Of a stretch of DNA of 64,000 nt, positions 55,934 to 64,000 are shown piece by piece. The stretch comes from Photorhabdus asymbiotica (GTDB lineage Bacteria > Pseudomonadota > Gammaproteobacteria > Enterobacterales > Enterobacteriaceae): NCBI RefSeq assembly GCF_003634575.1, contig NZ_RBLJ01000001.1, positions 744,001-808,000 of the forward strand. Reading direction: 5' to 3'. The notes beneath the pieces were generated by a model. The model was not told where the DNA came from and ran no database searches. It saw only the letters and a program-made list of their open reading frames with translations. Within the stretch, counting starts at the first letter, position 1. The number at the start of each line of letters is the position of its first letter. A program made the translations under genes and the position numbers.

Positions 55934-55961
55934 GAAAAAGGCTGCAACTAAAGTGCAGCCC
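55934..55961 (-). terminator. Terminator between Q and tail operon (2 of 3)
   Basis: GGCTGCA-CTTTAGT-TGCAGCC followed by TTTTTCG on the minus strand. Confidence 0.85.
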
Positions 55962-56111
55962 TTACAATTATTATTTAAATTTTTACTTATCTATCAGTAT
56001 GTAACAACCGATACTTTAAGACGCTTATTCATATCACAACGTCTCTTGAATAACTTGAATTTTTTCAATTGAACTTGATGAATTAAGCGTTATTTTCCCG
56101 ATTTTCTACAT

Positions 56112-56142
56112 GAAAAAGCCCCGATAAAAATATCGAGGCTTA
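56112..56142 (-). terminator. Terminator between Q and tail operon (1 of 3)
   Basis: AAGCCTCGATA-TTTT-TATCGGGGCTT followed by TTTTCA on the minus strand, directly after the Q gene stop. Together with the two downstream it forms a triple stop typical of Q-controlled late operons. Confidence 0.88.
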
Positions 56143-56175
56143 TTAGTTTCTGTGCTTATTCGCAACTTTAACTGG

Positions 56176-56595
56176 TTAATACACTACCATAGCTTTTTGC
56201 GTACGCACAAGCTTTTTGCACTCTTGTATTTCATTATCCATTTCTAACGTGATATCAAGCATGGCTAAACATCCCTGTACAAAGCTTTCGCCCTTTTGCA
56301 ATCGGGAACGTACTTCAATATCTGATACCTCAATTAAACGAGCTATCGACCGTTTAGAAAGCCCCAAAGCATAGTACATAAATAAAACCTCAATTTCTTC
56401 AGACTTATCTACCGTCTGAAGCCTTGCTATACAAGCATCAATGATCAAACCATCATTATCGCAGCAGGAAGGACGCGATGGACGAGTTGACGTAATCAAA
56501 CCTTTAAACCCCGCAGCGATCGACGGCCAATTAACACCTGTGGCATCATTAGCCCAGCCGCCCCAACGCTCTAGAACTTGTTGAATATTGCGCAT
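56176..56595 (-). CDS. Q-type late antiterminator
   Basis: 139 residues of the AntitermQ family: MRNIQQVLERWGGWANDATG, then WPSIAAGFKGLI, RPSCCDNDGLIIDACIARL, and YYALGLSKRSIARLIEVSD with a C-terminal helix RSRLQKGESFVQGCLAMLDI. Such proteins load on RNA polymerase at a promoter-proximal site and let it read through terminators into late genes. Three terminators follow, before the tail structural genes. Confidence 0.92.
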   Translation of the reverse strand: MRNIQQVLERWGGWANDATGVNWPSIAAGFKGLITSTRPSRPSCCDNDGLIIDACIARLQTVDKSEEIEVLFMYYALGLSKRSIARLIEVSDIEVRSRLQKGESFVQGCLAMLDITLEMDNEIQECKKLVRTQKAMVVY

Positions 56596-56866
56596 ACGTT
56601 TTTACCTTAATTTTTAGTAACAAATAGTCGTAAAAATTATTTTCGTAATGGTCTCATGCATCCCTGTATTCGACGTTATAACAAATTTCTCATGCTCTAT
56701 TTCTTGCGTTTCTTTGTTGCTTAACTATATCGTCTAAATATATCTTCTTACTTAATCTATTAAATATAAATCCTATCTGACTGCTATTCCTGCCAAGCTG
56801 AGTCTCATAGGAAAAATATAACACTGTGGTTAATACAACTAGTTATAAAGTGCTTATCATCCTTAC
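56596..56866. other. Region upstream of the antiterminator; no gene seen
   Basis: No coding frame supported. The promoter for Q and the small gene upstream should be here; no lexA-type box (CTG-N10-CAG) was evident by eye. Confidence 0.35.
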
Positions 56867-56992
56867 CTAAGTATTTCTCATATAAATTTTACCTAATCCT
56901 GTAATGTACCTCGCCTTAAAAGGTTCAGCACTTAAAGCGTCTAAAGCAATGCTCATGGTTTTTATTATTTCCCGAGAATTTTCAGACAACAT
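56867..56992 (-). CDS. 41-residue protein upstream of Q (unknown)
   Basis: ATG 56992 is preceded by AAGGGG at 5-6 bases. The product begins MLSENSREIIKTMSIALDAL and continues SAEPFKARYITGLGKIYMRN, ending at TAG 56867. It is helical and amphipathic. Located as an early gene just before Q. It resembles no family I know; a small phage regulator or antirepressor is possible. Confidence 0.55.
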   Translation of the reverse strand: MLSENSREIIKTMSIALDALSAEPFKARYITGLGKIYMRNT

Positions 56993-57611
56993 AACAACCC
57001 CTTTTTATTATCAGATAAAAAATACATTAAATAAAAAGTAGCACAAAATTTTTATCTCATGGATATTAAAGTGTAAAAAATACTTTGGATCAACTCTGAA
57101 ATCTATAAAAAAATGACGATTAAAAATGTTTTCTACACCTATAACAAAGGTACAGAGAGCATACTGTTTACATAACGATAAGCAACGAATCGGCGAAAAT
57201 GTAGGATTTGACTAACCGTGATCGAAATATTTCAACCAGATATGACAAAACTTTTAAGACAAAATAGGATTAATGTTACCATCAGTAAATTACCAATTAT
57301 CAGGTAAGTATTTATGCAAAAAATTTTAACATTGTCAGATATATTTTCTTTTAATCAACGAATTTTCTGAACTCACGTTATTCAATTGGTAGTTTGGAGA
57401 AAATATTATCCTGGTATGAAATTGCTTTTATTTAACACGATCTTACGACATCAATACCGACTGTTATCTTCTGTCATATCTTCTCTCTTTTTTTCTGATC
57501 TTCTCTAGACAATATAGATGGATACACACCAATATCCATTCAGATAAAAAGATCGCAATAGAAAGTGATAAAATGAACTGTATATAAAAACAGCCATTTT
57601 GGAAATAAACA
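56993..57611. other. Spacer before the tRNA-Thr terminator; no gene seen
   Basis: About 620 bases, AT-rich, many short frames broken by stops. No integrase, repressor or lysis gene. It may hold the tailocin switch promoter. Confidence 0.4.
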
Positions 57612-57650
57612 AGAAAAAAGCCGTTATCTTATGAAAGATAACGGCTTCTT
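57612..57650 (-). terminator. Terminator of the tRNA-Thr gene
   Basis: AAGCCGTTATCTT / AAGATAACGGCTT stem with a short loop, followed by TTTTCTTG on the minus strand. Confidence 0.9.
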
Positions 57651-57658
57651 ATATGATT

Positions 57659-57734
<76 letters not shown>

Positions 57735-58173
57735 GTATTCCGAGGCAGCCCCCGAAAGCGAGCGCAGTATATTACAACCTGATGCAAACAATCAAGCATA
57801 AATAATAGATTTTTTTAAACATATTCAAAACACCATGAAACTGACGACCAAAATCTGCTTATTGATGACATATCGCTATCCCAAAGAACACTCTGACACA
57901 GAGACAACTCCCATAAGATTGCTCATAAAAGTGCTATCTTGCTCATTAATGGGCAAAAACTATTCCAATATCCAAATTGAGCTTTATTCTTAATACATCA
58001 ACAGCAAATCATAACAGCTTCCCTATTATTATAAAGGCAACCATCTTTTCAATTTATTACCACCCAGAAATAGTTGACTACTATAAATGCAATGTGCTAT
58101 TTAGAGCAAAAAAATAAAGCTCTTGGATAATATTAAGGTTGGGTTTAATTCATATTATTTCTATAAGTCATTA
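57735..58173. other. Intergenic region; promoter of tRNA-Thr, no gene seen
   Basis: About 440 bases. GAGCGCAGTATATTACAA immediately upstream of the tRNA suggests its promoter. No supported frame. Confidence 0.4.
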
Positions 58174-58300
58174 TATACCCAATAAATTTCGAGTTGCAGC
58201 GCGGCGACAAGTGAACGAATCCCCAGGAGCATAGATAACTATGTGACTGGGGTGAGTGAAAGCAGCCAACAAAGCAGCAACTTGAAGGATGAAGGGTATA
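58174..58300 (+). repeat. ERIC element
   Basis: Complete TATACCC to GGGTATA, GCAGCGCGGCGACAAGTG left arm, ending 28 bases before the Dabb gene. Confidence 0.93.
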
Positions 58301-58328
58301 AATCGAAATATTAATTATGAGGTGAATC

Positions 58329-58709
58329 ATGCCGGGAAAGAACTACTTAATTGCACATCAAGTTTTTTTTACCTTCAAAGATGGAATAAGCTGGAATAGT
58401 GAAAAAGCTATATTAGCAGAGAGAGTTGCCTTAAATCATGTCAACGAGATTAGCGAGATAAAAGGATGGTTTTGTGGTCGTAATATTTGTGATCGTAGCA
58501 TTGTAGATAGAAAAAAATCCATTGATTTTAGTTTAATCGGTTATTTTAAAAGTTATCAAGATCTGGATATCTATATCAATCATCCCGACCATGTAAAAGG
58601 CGTGGTACTTTGGAAAGAAATAAGTACATGGACAGTTTCAGATATTATTATAGATATAAATAGGTTAATTAATTTTACCCAATTAATAGGAAAGTTATAT
58701 GGAGTTTAA
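58329..58709 (+). CDS. Stress-responsive A/B-barrel (Dabb) protein
   Basis: 126 residues. IAHQVFFTFKDGISW is the beta strand 1 of the Dabb fold, and SIDFSLIGYFKSYQDLDIYI NHPDHVKGVVLWKEISTWTV, the conserved central block with HPDH, is clear. Such small dimeric proteins act in stress or as polyketide-tailoring enzymes; function not established here. ATG 58329 is preceded by GAGGTGA. An ERIC lies in its leader. Confidence 0.75.
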   Translation: MPGKNYLIAHQVFFTFKDGISWNSEKAILAERVALNHVNEISEIKGWFCGRNICDRSIVDRKKSIDFSLIGYFKSYQDLDIYINHPDHVKGVVLWKEISTWTVSDIIIDINRLINFTQLIGKLYGV

Positions 58710-58949
58710 CCAAAGACTACATAAAATGCATGGTAATTAGTACGTAAAAGGTGATTCACTTTGCTTACCTTTATAACCTCACTAAAAAGTACGCTTTATA
58801 AATTAGGATTCAGAAATTAACAACCTATATGAAAAATAGAACTGTCTTCTATAAGGATTATTTAAAGGCAATAAATTCAAATTATGAATGGCTATTTACT
58901 ATCATTAAAATGGATTAATCACCATTTGATATCACCTCTAGTTATAAAC

Positions 58950-59076
58950 TATACCCTATGGATTTCAAGATGCATCGCGACGGCAAGGGAGCGAATCCCC
59001 GGGAGCATAGATAACTCTGTGACCGGGGTGAGTGAGTGCAGCCAACAAAGAGGCAACTTGAAAGATAACGGGTATA
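58950..59076 (+). repeat. ERIC element (GCATCGCGACGG subtype)
   Basis: TATACCC...CCCCGGGAGCATAGATAA ... GACCGGGGTGAG ... GATAACGGGTATA, complete. Close relative of the copy at 2763. Confidence 0.94.
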
Positions 59077-59215
59077 TGCTTTAAAAACAAACTGATGAAC
59101 TTAAAACATTAACAAGCTGCAATAAATTTAAATGGGTTTATAATCCAGTGATTTTTCATAGGAAATGAACGAGAGCTAAGCGATCTTAGCTTATTTTGAA
59201 TAACACTCTGGAATG

Positions 59216-59251
59216 AAAAAAAACCTTATGCATAAAAATATGCATAAGGTT
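59216..59251 (-). terminator. Terminator of the tRNA-Ser gene
   Basis: ACCTTATGCATA / TATGCATAAGGT stem followed by TTTTTTTTCATT on the minus strand. Confidence 0.9.
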
Positions 59252-59257
59252 AGTATT

Positions 59258-59345
<88 letters not shown>

Positions 59346-59546
59346 ATGGCGCCGGATTATGCTCTATAGTGGGATAATATGTCTAGTCTTTATCGCAAAA
59401 AATCTGTGATTTTTTTACTATTCGCTCAATCCTCAATCTACAATACCATTCCAGGCTCTTATCCTGTTAAAATCACCAGAGATACAATCAACCATTAGCG
59501 TTCTCGCTAAAATAGCCAAACAATGACTAAGGTTTTTACCTAACGC

Positions 59547-62237
59547 ATGTATAACAGACAATCTTCAATCAATTCATCAACCATAAACCGTTACTATGGC
59601 TTGTTCATTGCCCTGCTTTTTATTTCCCTGTTTTTATATAGCTATAACTACTTCAACGCCTGGTTGATGGGAAAAAAGTATGCGCTCAATAGTGTTGCAA
59701 CCAAAATGGTATTGCAGATAGAAGATTATCGTTACCATGCTAACTCTATCTTTGAACAGGCCAATATCTCGCCTTTTAAACTACAGGAGCCTGTTTCACC
59801 GATGAAGCTACGACCTGATGTTTATTGGCTTGAAAGTCGTTATCAGGCTATCGACGCTATTATTTTTGGTCACCATAACGCGACAAGTGCTGCGTTGGCC
59901 CAACGCCTTTCCAATTATATAGAGATCTTGTGGGGCGCCCGCAATGAATACAACTCTATGTACTATCTGAATGGTAAAGATAACAATCTGTTTTTAATAA
60001 CAACCCACTCTATTCTTAAACCTGAATTAAGATTTAAAGAAAGTTATCTGACACTTACCGCCGAATCGAAACGTTCAGAGATGCTGATGCAATCTACCGC
60101 TTTAGATGAACGGGAAAATATTTCATCAATCCGTAAGTTAAATGGCGAGAATCTCTATTACTATACTTACAGGGCAACATTCAACTTGCCAGGTCAATTA
60201 GCGACAATTATCGCTTTTGATTTACCTATTATCCATCTCCTTCCTATCGATATGGCAGCAGCAAATTTCAGTTTACTCTCTAACGACGCACAAAACCCCT
60301 ATGAAACCAATAAAGCTAATATCTCACAAAATGGTTTCTGGCTCGAATTTTCGCAACCACTCAATGGCACAAAATACAAATTACTGTATCGGGTATCACT
60401 CAAAGATGTGCTGATCGATTTATTGTACAAAAACATCTGGCTACTGCTAGCTGATTCAATATTTATTATTCTATCTCTGGGTGGACTTATTTACATTCGT
60501 AAAAAATATATTGCCCCAAATGCTCTTATGAGCCATGAGCTACAGGTCAAGGACGCGTTAAGTAACGATATTATCTCCAATATCCCAATTGGTTTACTAA
60601 TTTATGATTTTTCGACAAGTCAGATAATCATGAGTAATAAAATTGCTGATCATCTATTGCCTAATATCGATTTAAGTAAAATCAAGATGATGGCAAAACA
60701 ACATCATGGTGTCATACAAACATCGATTGACGATTCAGTCTATGAAATTAAGATGCATAGTATCCATCTGTTGCCAGAGACTTACCTATTTTTATTGCAA
60801 GATAAAGACCAGGAAGCATTGATTAACAGACGATTACAACTTGCACATCTCGAACACGATAAGAGCGTGCAAGCCCGGCGTTTTATGTTAACAAACATTA
60901 GCTCAGAGCTGAAACAACCAATAAAGGAATTAAACAATATTGCTTACCAACTGAAACAAACTTCCATAGAGGAAAATAGTCATCATATCATTAATAATTT
61001 ATTAACTAAGTCCGAATATATATCCGACTGGGTCGAGAATATCTCATTACTCAATGAGTTGGAATTAGGTGACTGGCAAGCAAAAAGCGAATCATTTTCA
61101 TTATCATGTATTTTAGATGATATTTTGAAAAAAGTGCTACCAAAAATAAATAATAAAGGATTGAATTATTACTATCACTGTAATATTAATCCTGAATCTA
61201 TATTTATTGGCGATGGCTTCGTCATTAGTAAAATTGTCCGGATGTTAGTTAATTATTCAATTACAATCACATCTTATGGGAAAATATCACTCATAGTCAA
61301 TTATTCCCAGAAATACAAAGGTCAAATTCAGATTGAAGTTATGGATACAGGTGCCGGACTGAATCCAAAAGATTTGGCAAACTTGAATTATCCGTTTCTA
61401 AGCAAAGCAGTAGGTGATAAATATCAGTCAAATTCAGGACTAACCTTTTATCTCTGTGACCAATTATGTCGAAAACTCAGTGGCCATTTTACTATAAATA
61501 GCAATCCCAACCTTGGGACACATTACACCATCAGTCTGCCACTGATAATCGACCAAGACCAATGCCCGCAGCTATTGGAAGATATTACCGCCTTACTGGA
61601 CATTAGCAATACGGAAATCCGTAAGATCATACAAAATTACCTAAAGCATTATGGTGCGACTTACTTTGATAAAAAGAAAGAAAATATCAGTAGAGAATAC
61701 GATATCATATTGACAGATAAGTCGTATGATTCGGCAAAATCGACTATATTATTGGTGGGTGATCTTGCTGGCTTTGAGCAGATAACACCTGACTATATTA
61801 GATGTAACTACAATTTGAGCGAAGCTGTTATCAATGCCATTTCGTTATTAATTGAAAGAAACTTCAGTTTTAACGAATTTAATGCAAATTCGGAAATGTC
61901 ACCATTTAACGATGAAGACACTGATTATGATATTGAAAATGTTATAAGCAGTTACCAAAAACAGCTGGCAGATAGCGATTATCAGCAATTATTTATCAAG
62001 ACAGTACCGATAGATATTAATAAACTGTATACTGATATAGAGCAACATGATTTGATATCACTTTCGCAAACAGCACATCGCTTAAAAGGCGTTTTTGCTA
62101 TGTTAGACTTAGAATTCCTCAAACTTTCTTGCGAAACGCTGGAACAAAACATAACAAACGGTAACGAAATAGAGATTAAAAATAGCATCAGCCACATTGA
62201 TTCTTTCATCACAAGGCTGTTGCAGCAAGGTAACTAA
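59547..62237 (+). CDS. rcsD: Rcs phosphorelay phosphotransferase RcsD
   Basis: 896 residues. Membrane helices at about 19-34 and 293-312 bracket a periplasmic region; a histidine-kinase-like ATPase domain without the catalytic His follows (residues ~440-670, GAGLNPKDLANLNYPF and NSGLTFYLCDQL). The C-terminal Hpt domain carries the phosphotransfer His844 in QTAHRLKGVFAMLDLEFLKL. RcsD passes phosphate from RcsC to RcsB in response to envelope stress. ATG 59547 is preceded by TAAGG. rcsB follows after 3 bases. Confidence 0.96.
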   Translation: MYNRQSSINSSTINRYYGLFIALLFISLFLYSYNYFNAWLMGKKYALNSVATKMVLQIEDYRYHANSIFEQANISPFKLQEPVSPMKLRPDVYWLESRYQAIDAIIFGHHNATSAALAQRLSNYIEILWGARNEYNSMYYLNGKDNNLFLITTHSILKPELRFKESYLTLTAESKRSEMLMQSTALDERENISSIRKLNGENLYYYTYRATFNLPGQLATIIAFDLPIIHLLPIDMAAANFSLLSNDAQNPYETNKANISQNGFWLEFSQPLNGTKYKLLYRVSLKDVLIDLLYKNIWLLLADSIFIILSLGGLIYIRKKYIAPNALMSHELQVKDALSNDIISNIPIGLLIYDFSTSQIIMSNKIADHLLPNIDLSKIKMMAKQHHGVIQTSIDDSVYEIKMHSIHLLPETYLFLLQDKDQEALINRRLQLAHLEHDKSVQARRFMLTNISSELKQPIKELNNIAYQLKQTSIEENSHHIINNLLTKSEYISDWVENISLLNELELGDWQAKSESFSLSCILDDILKKVLPKINNKGLNYYYHCNINPESIFIGDGFVISKIVRMLVNYSITITSYGKISLIVNYSQKYKGQIQIEVMDTGAGLNPKDLANLNYPFLSKAVGDKYQSNSGLTFYLCDQLCRKLSGHFTINSNPNLGTHYTISLPLIIDQDQCPQLLEDITALLDISNTEIRKIIQNYLKHYGATYFDKKKENISREYDIILTDKSYDSAKSTILLVGDLAGFEQITPDYIRCNYNLSEAVINAISLLIERNFSFNEFNANSEMSPFNDEDTDYDIENVISSYQKQLADSDYQQLFIKTVPIDINKLYTDIEQHDLISLSQTAHRLKGVFAMLDLEFLKLSCETLEQNITNGNEIEIKNSISHIDSFITRLLQQGN

Positions 62238-62240
62238 TAG

Positions 62241-62894
62241 ATGAATAGCCTTAACGTCATTATTGCTGATGACCATCCAATTGTTCTGTTTGGCATCCGC
62301 AAATCACTTGAGCGACTCGAATGGATCAACGTTGTCGCTGAGTCGGAAGACTCTACTACTTTGATCAACAATCTATCTTGTATTAAAGCAAATGTGCTGA
62401 TCACTGATTTGTCCATGCCTGGAGACATCTATGGTGATGGACTCAATTTGATTAAATACATCAAACGCCATTACCCCAGGTTATCAATCATTGTTCTGAC
62501 TATGAACAATAATCCAGCCATTTTAAGTGCTGTGCTTGAACTTGATATTGAAGGAGTCGTCTTAAAACAAGGAGCACCAACAGATTTATCTGACGTATTG
62601 ACTGCCCTGAAGCAAGGGGAAAGATTTATGCCGGAGAGCGTTTCTGAGTTGTTGAAAAAAGTAACGAAAACCCGCTACGGTGACAAACCGTTATCACAGA
62701 AAGAGAGCGAAGTATTACGCCTGTTTGCCCAAGGTTTCCTGGTAACAGATATTGCGAAAAAACTAAATCGAAGTGTCAAAACGATTAGCAGCCAGAAAAA
62801 ATCAGCCATGGTAAAACTGGGTGTGAATAACGATATTGCGCTACTTAATTATCTCGCTTCTGTGGCTATTAATGCCAATGATAGTGTTCATTAA
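62241..62894 (+). CDS. rcsB: Rcs response regulator RcsB
   Basis: 217 residues. The receiver domain has Asp56 in VLITDLSMPGDIYGDG, acidic D10-D11 and Lys in GVVLKQGAPTDL. The NarL/FixJ-type helix-turn-helix is at about 150-205 (LSQKESEVLRLFAQGFLVTD, IAKKLNRSVKTISSQKKSAM). RcsB controls capsule, motility and envelope genes. Co-transcribed with rcsD. Confidence 0.97.
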   Translation: MNSLNVIIADDHPIVLFGIRKSLERLEWINVVAESEDSTTLINNLSCIKANVLITDLSMPGDIYGDGLNLIKYIKRHYPRLSIIVLTMNNNPAILSAVLELDIEGVVLKQGAPTDLSDVLTALKQGERFMPESVSELLKKVTKTRYGDKPLSQKESEVLRLFAQGFLVTDIAKKLNRSVKTISSQKKSAMVKLGVNNDIALLNYLASVAINANDSVH

Positions 62895-62945
62895 ATGCGC
62901 CTCGTTATTTTAATATGAAACGAATTCTGATGCCTGGGACTATCA

Positions 62946-63028
62946 TATACCCAATAGATTTCAATTTGCAGCGAGGCGGCAAGTGAACGCAGCCAACAAA
63001 GCAGCAAATTTGAAGGATGAAGGGTATA
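62946..63028 (+). repeat. Short ERIC (83 bp) lacking the central palindrome
   Basis: Same internal deletion as 37606-37687 (AAGTGAAC joined to GCAGCC). It sits between the convergent rcsB and rcsC 3' ends. Confidence 0.9.
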
Positions 63029-63043
63029 GTACCAGGCATTATT

Positions 63044-64000
63044 TTAAGCACTCATACTCCCGACCTCTGTTAGTACCTGTTTGAGAGTAGCAAGGGAAAC
63101 AGGCTTAGACAAACAATCATTCATCCCAGCATCAATACAACGTTGCTTTTCTTCTGCCAATGCATTTGCCGTAATACCAATAATCGGCAACTCACATCCT
63201 TTATTCCGTAAATACATTGTTAGCGCATAACCATCCATATTAGGCATATTGACATCTGTCAGAATGATATCAACATATTCTTTCTTCAAATACTCCAATG
63301 CATCCAATCCATCATTCGCCATCGCTGCCTGAAAACCGATAGATTTCAATTGATCAGTCAATAAGTAACGGTTGATAGGATGATCGTCCACGACCAAAAC
63401 CATAATAGTATTCAGCCAAGTACTTGCCTGCAAGACTGGCAGTGCTGTATTCAATACCTCACTATTACCCGGTGAAATTAACCTATCAATGAGTATGGCT
63501 AAATCATGCAAATGGTAAGTATTATGTAACCAATAGTTTTCTCTGATTTGTTCTAGTGAACCAATGTGAGACGTCGATAATTCAACATAAGCATATATAG
63601 GGGTAATAACCGCATTAGAGAAATCGCTGATAATAATTTCACTGCCATCTGTATTCTGCCCATGATATACAACCACTTGTAAACCATGATAAATCAGAAA
63701 ACGTTGTAAAAAATCTTCTAAATAAAGATTACGTATAGCCAATATAACTTTTTGCTGATACTCATTCGTTAGCTGAGTTTTTGGTGTATATTTCGCGCCA
63801 TATAAAGGTAAACGGATAGAAAACATACTGCCTATTTGTGGCTGTGAAATGACTTCAATATCACCATCCATCAGGTTGATAAGTTTTTCACAAATCGCCA
63901 AACCAAGACCGGTTCCCTGAGATGAACTTTCCGTATTTGGCATTATCTGGAAAAATGGATCAAACAACTGAATAAGCTCTTTATCAGAAATTCCTACCCC
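63044..64000 (-). CDS. rcsC: Rcs sensor kinase RcsC, C-terminal part (start outside window)
   Basis: The frame is open to the right edge: GVGISDKELIQLFDPFFQ, NTESSSQGTGLGLAICEKLI ends the ATPase domain. The middle is a degenerate receiver-like domain, and the C-terminal receiver has Asp in VDIILTDVNMPNMDGY with Lys in CLSKPVSLATL. The internal ATG at 63967 is not the true start. RcsC phosphorylates RcsD. It converges on rcsB as in enterobacteria. Confidence 0.96.
   Translation of the reverse strand, partial: GVGISDKELIQLFDPFFQIMPNTESSSQGTGLGLAICEKLINLMDGDIEVISQPQIGSMFSIRLPLYGAKYTPKTQLTNEYQQKVILAIRNLYLEDFLQRFLIYHGLQVVVYHGQNTDGSEIIISDFSNAVITPIYAYVELSTSHIGSLEQIRENYWLHNTYHLHDLAILIDRLISPGNSEVLNTALPVLQASTWLNTIMVLVVDDHPINRYLLTDQLKSIGFQAAMANDGLDALEYLKKEYVDIILTDVNMPNMDGYALTMYLRNKGCELPIIGITANALAEEKQRCIDAGMNDCLSKPVSLATLKQVLTEVGSMSA

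Noticed and set aside
43985..56595. Intact temperate prophage
   Set aside because: No integrase, repressor, replication, terminase, portal or capsid gene is present in or beside the cluster.
63044..63967. Stand-alone hybrid response regulator of 307 residues
   Set aside because: The frame stays open to the window edge and begins within an ATPase domain; it is the C-terminal part of rcsC.

Overview
The window looks like a Photorhabdus-type (Morganellaceae) chromosome segment. The evidence is many ERIC copies (about ten complete or short elements plus one composite), an anaerobic cbi/cob locus, an rcsD-rcsB-rcsC block and low-GC accessory DNA. The genus is inferred from this character and not from any database search.

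Layout. 1-2748 carries the end of a eut locus (eutA C-terminus, eutB, eutC: B12-dependent ethanolamine ammonia-lyase). 2763-10549 is an accessory island. It holds an orphan Phd/XRE-type antitoxin, a tandem duplication of a two-repeat protein of unknown function, five tandem two-helix membrane proteins, and, facing them, an orphan T6SS Hcp gene followed by a DUF4225 gene. I read the last part as an Hcp-effector-immunity module. 10660-26432 is the B12 locus: cobT, cobC, (toxin-antitoxin and IS remnants), cobS, cobU, cbiP, L, K, J, H, G, F, T, E, D, C, B, A, with a cobalamin riboswitch upstream of cbiA. The cobalt transporter genes cbiMNQO are absent from their usual place between cbiL and cbiP. 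A palindromic FNR site and dmsD follow. 28193-30678 holds two secreted proteins, a trypsin-like protease and a Cys-rich protein.

30779-43790 is a mosaic of surface-glycan genes (family 4, 25 and 9 glycosyltransferases, a phosphoethanolamine-transferase-like protein, two nearly identical SAM methyltransferases) interleaved with broken tail-fibre, fibre-assembly (Tfa) and dinI-like fragments. It contains three separate inverted-repeat pairs. 43985-56595 is a contractile tail cluster read leftwards: Q antiterminator, neck protein, sheath, tube, tail assembly chaperone with a probable -1 frameshift extension, tape measure with a muramidase-like domain, baseplate, spike, fibre and Tfa. No capsid, portal, terminase or integrase gene is visible, so it looks like an R-type tailocin under Q-type antitermination. 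57659-64000 contains tRNA-Thr(UGU), a Dabb protein, tRNA-Ser(UGA), rcsD, rcsB and the 3' part of rcsC.

How the parts connect. The B12 locus supplies the cofactor for EutBC. The most interesting region is the joined tailocin/glycan island. Spare fibre tips lie in inverted orientation to each other and to the active fibre, with surface-glycan genes between them. This suggests a switchable receptor-binding cassette physically linked to genes that could alter the producer's own receptor. Four XRE-type antitoxin loci in the window have lost or truncated their toxin partner.
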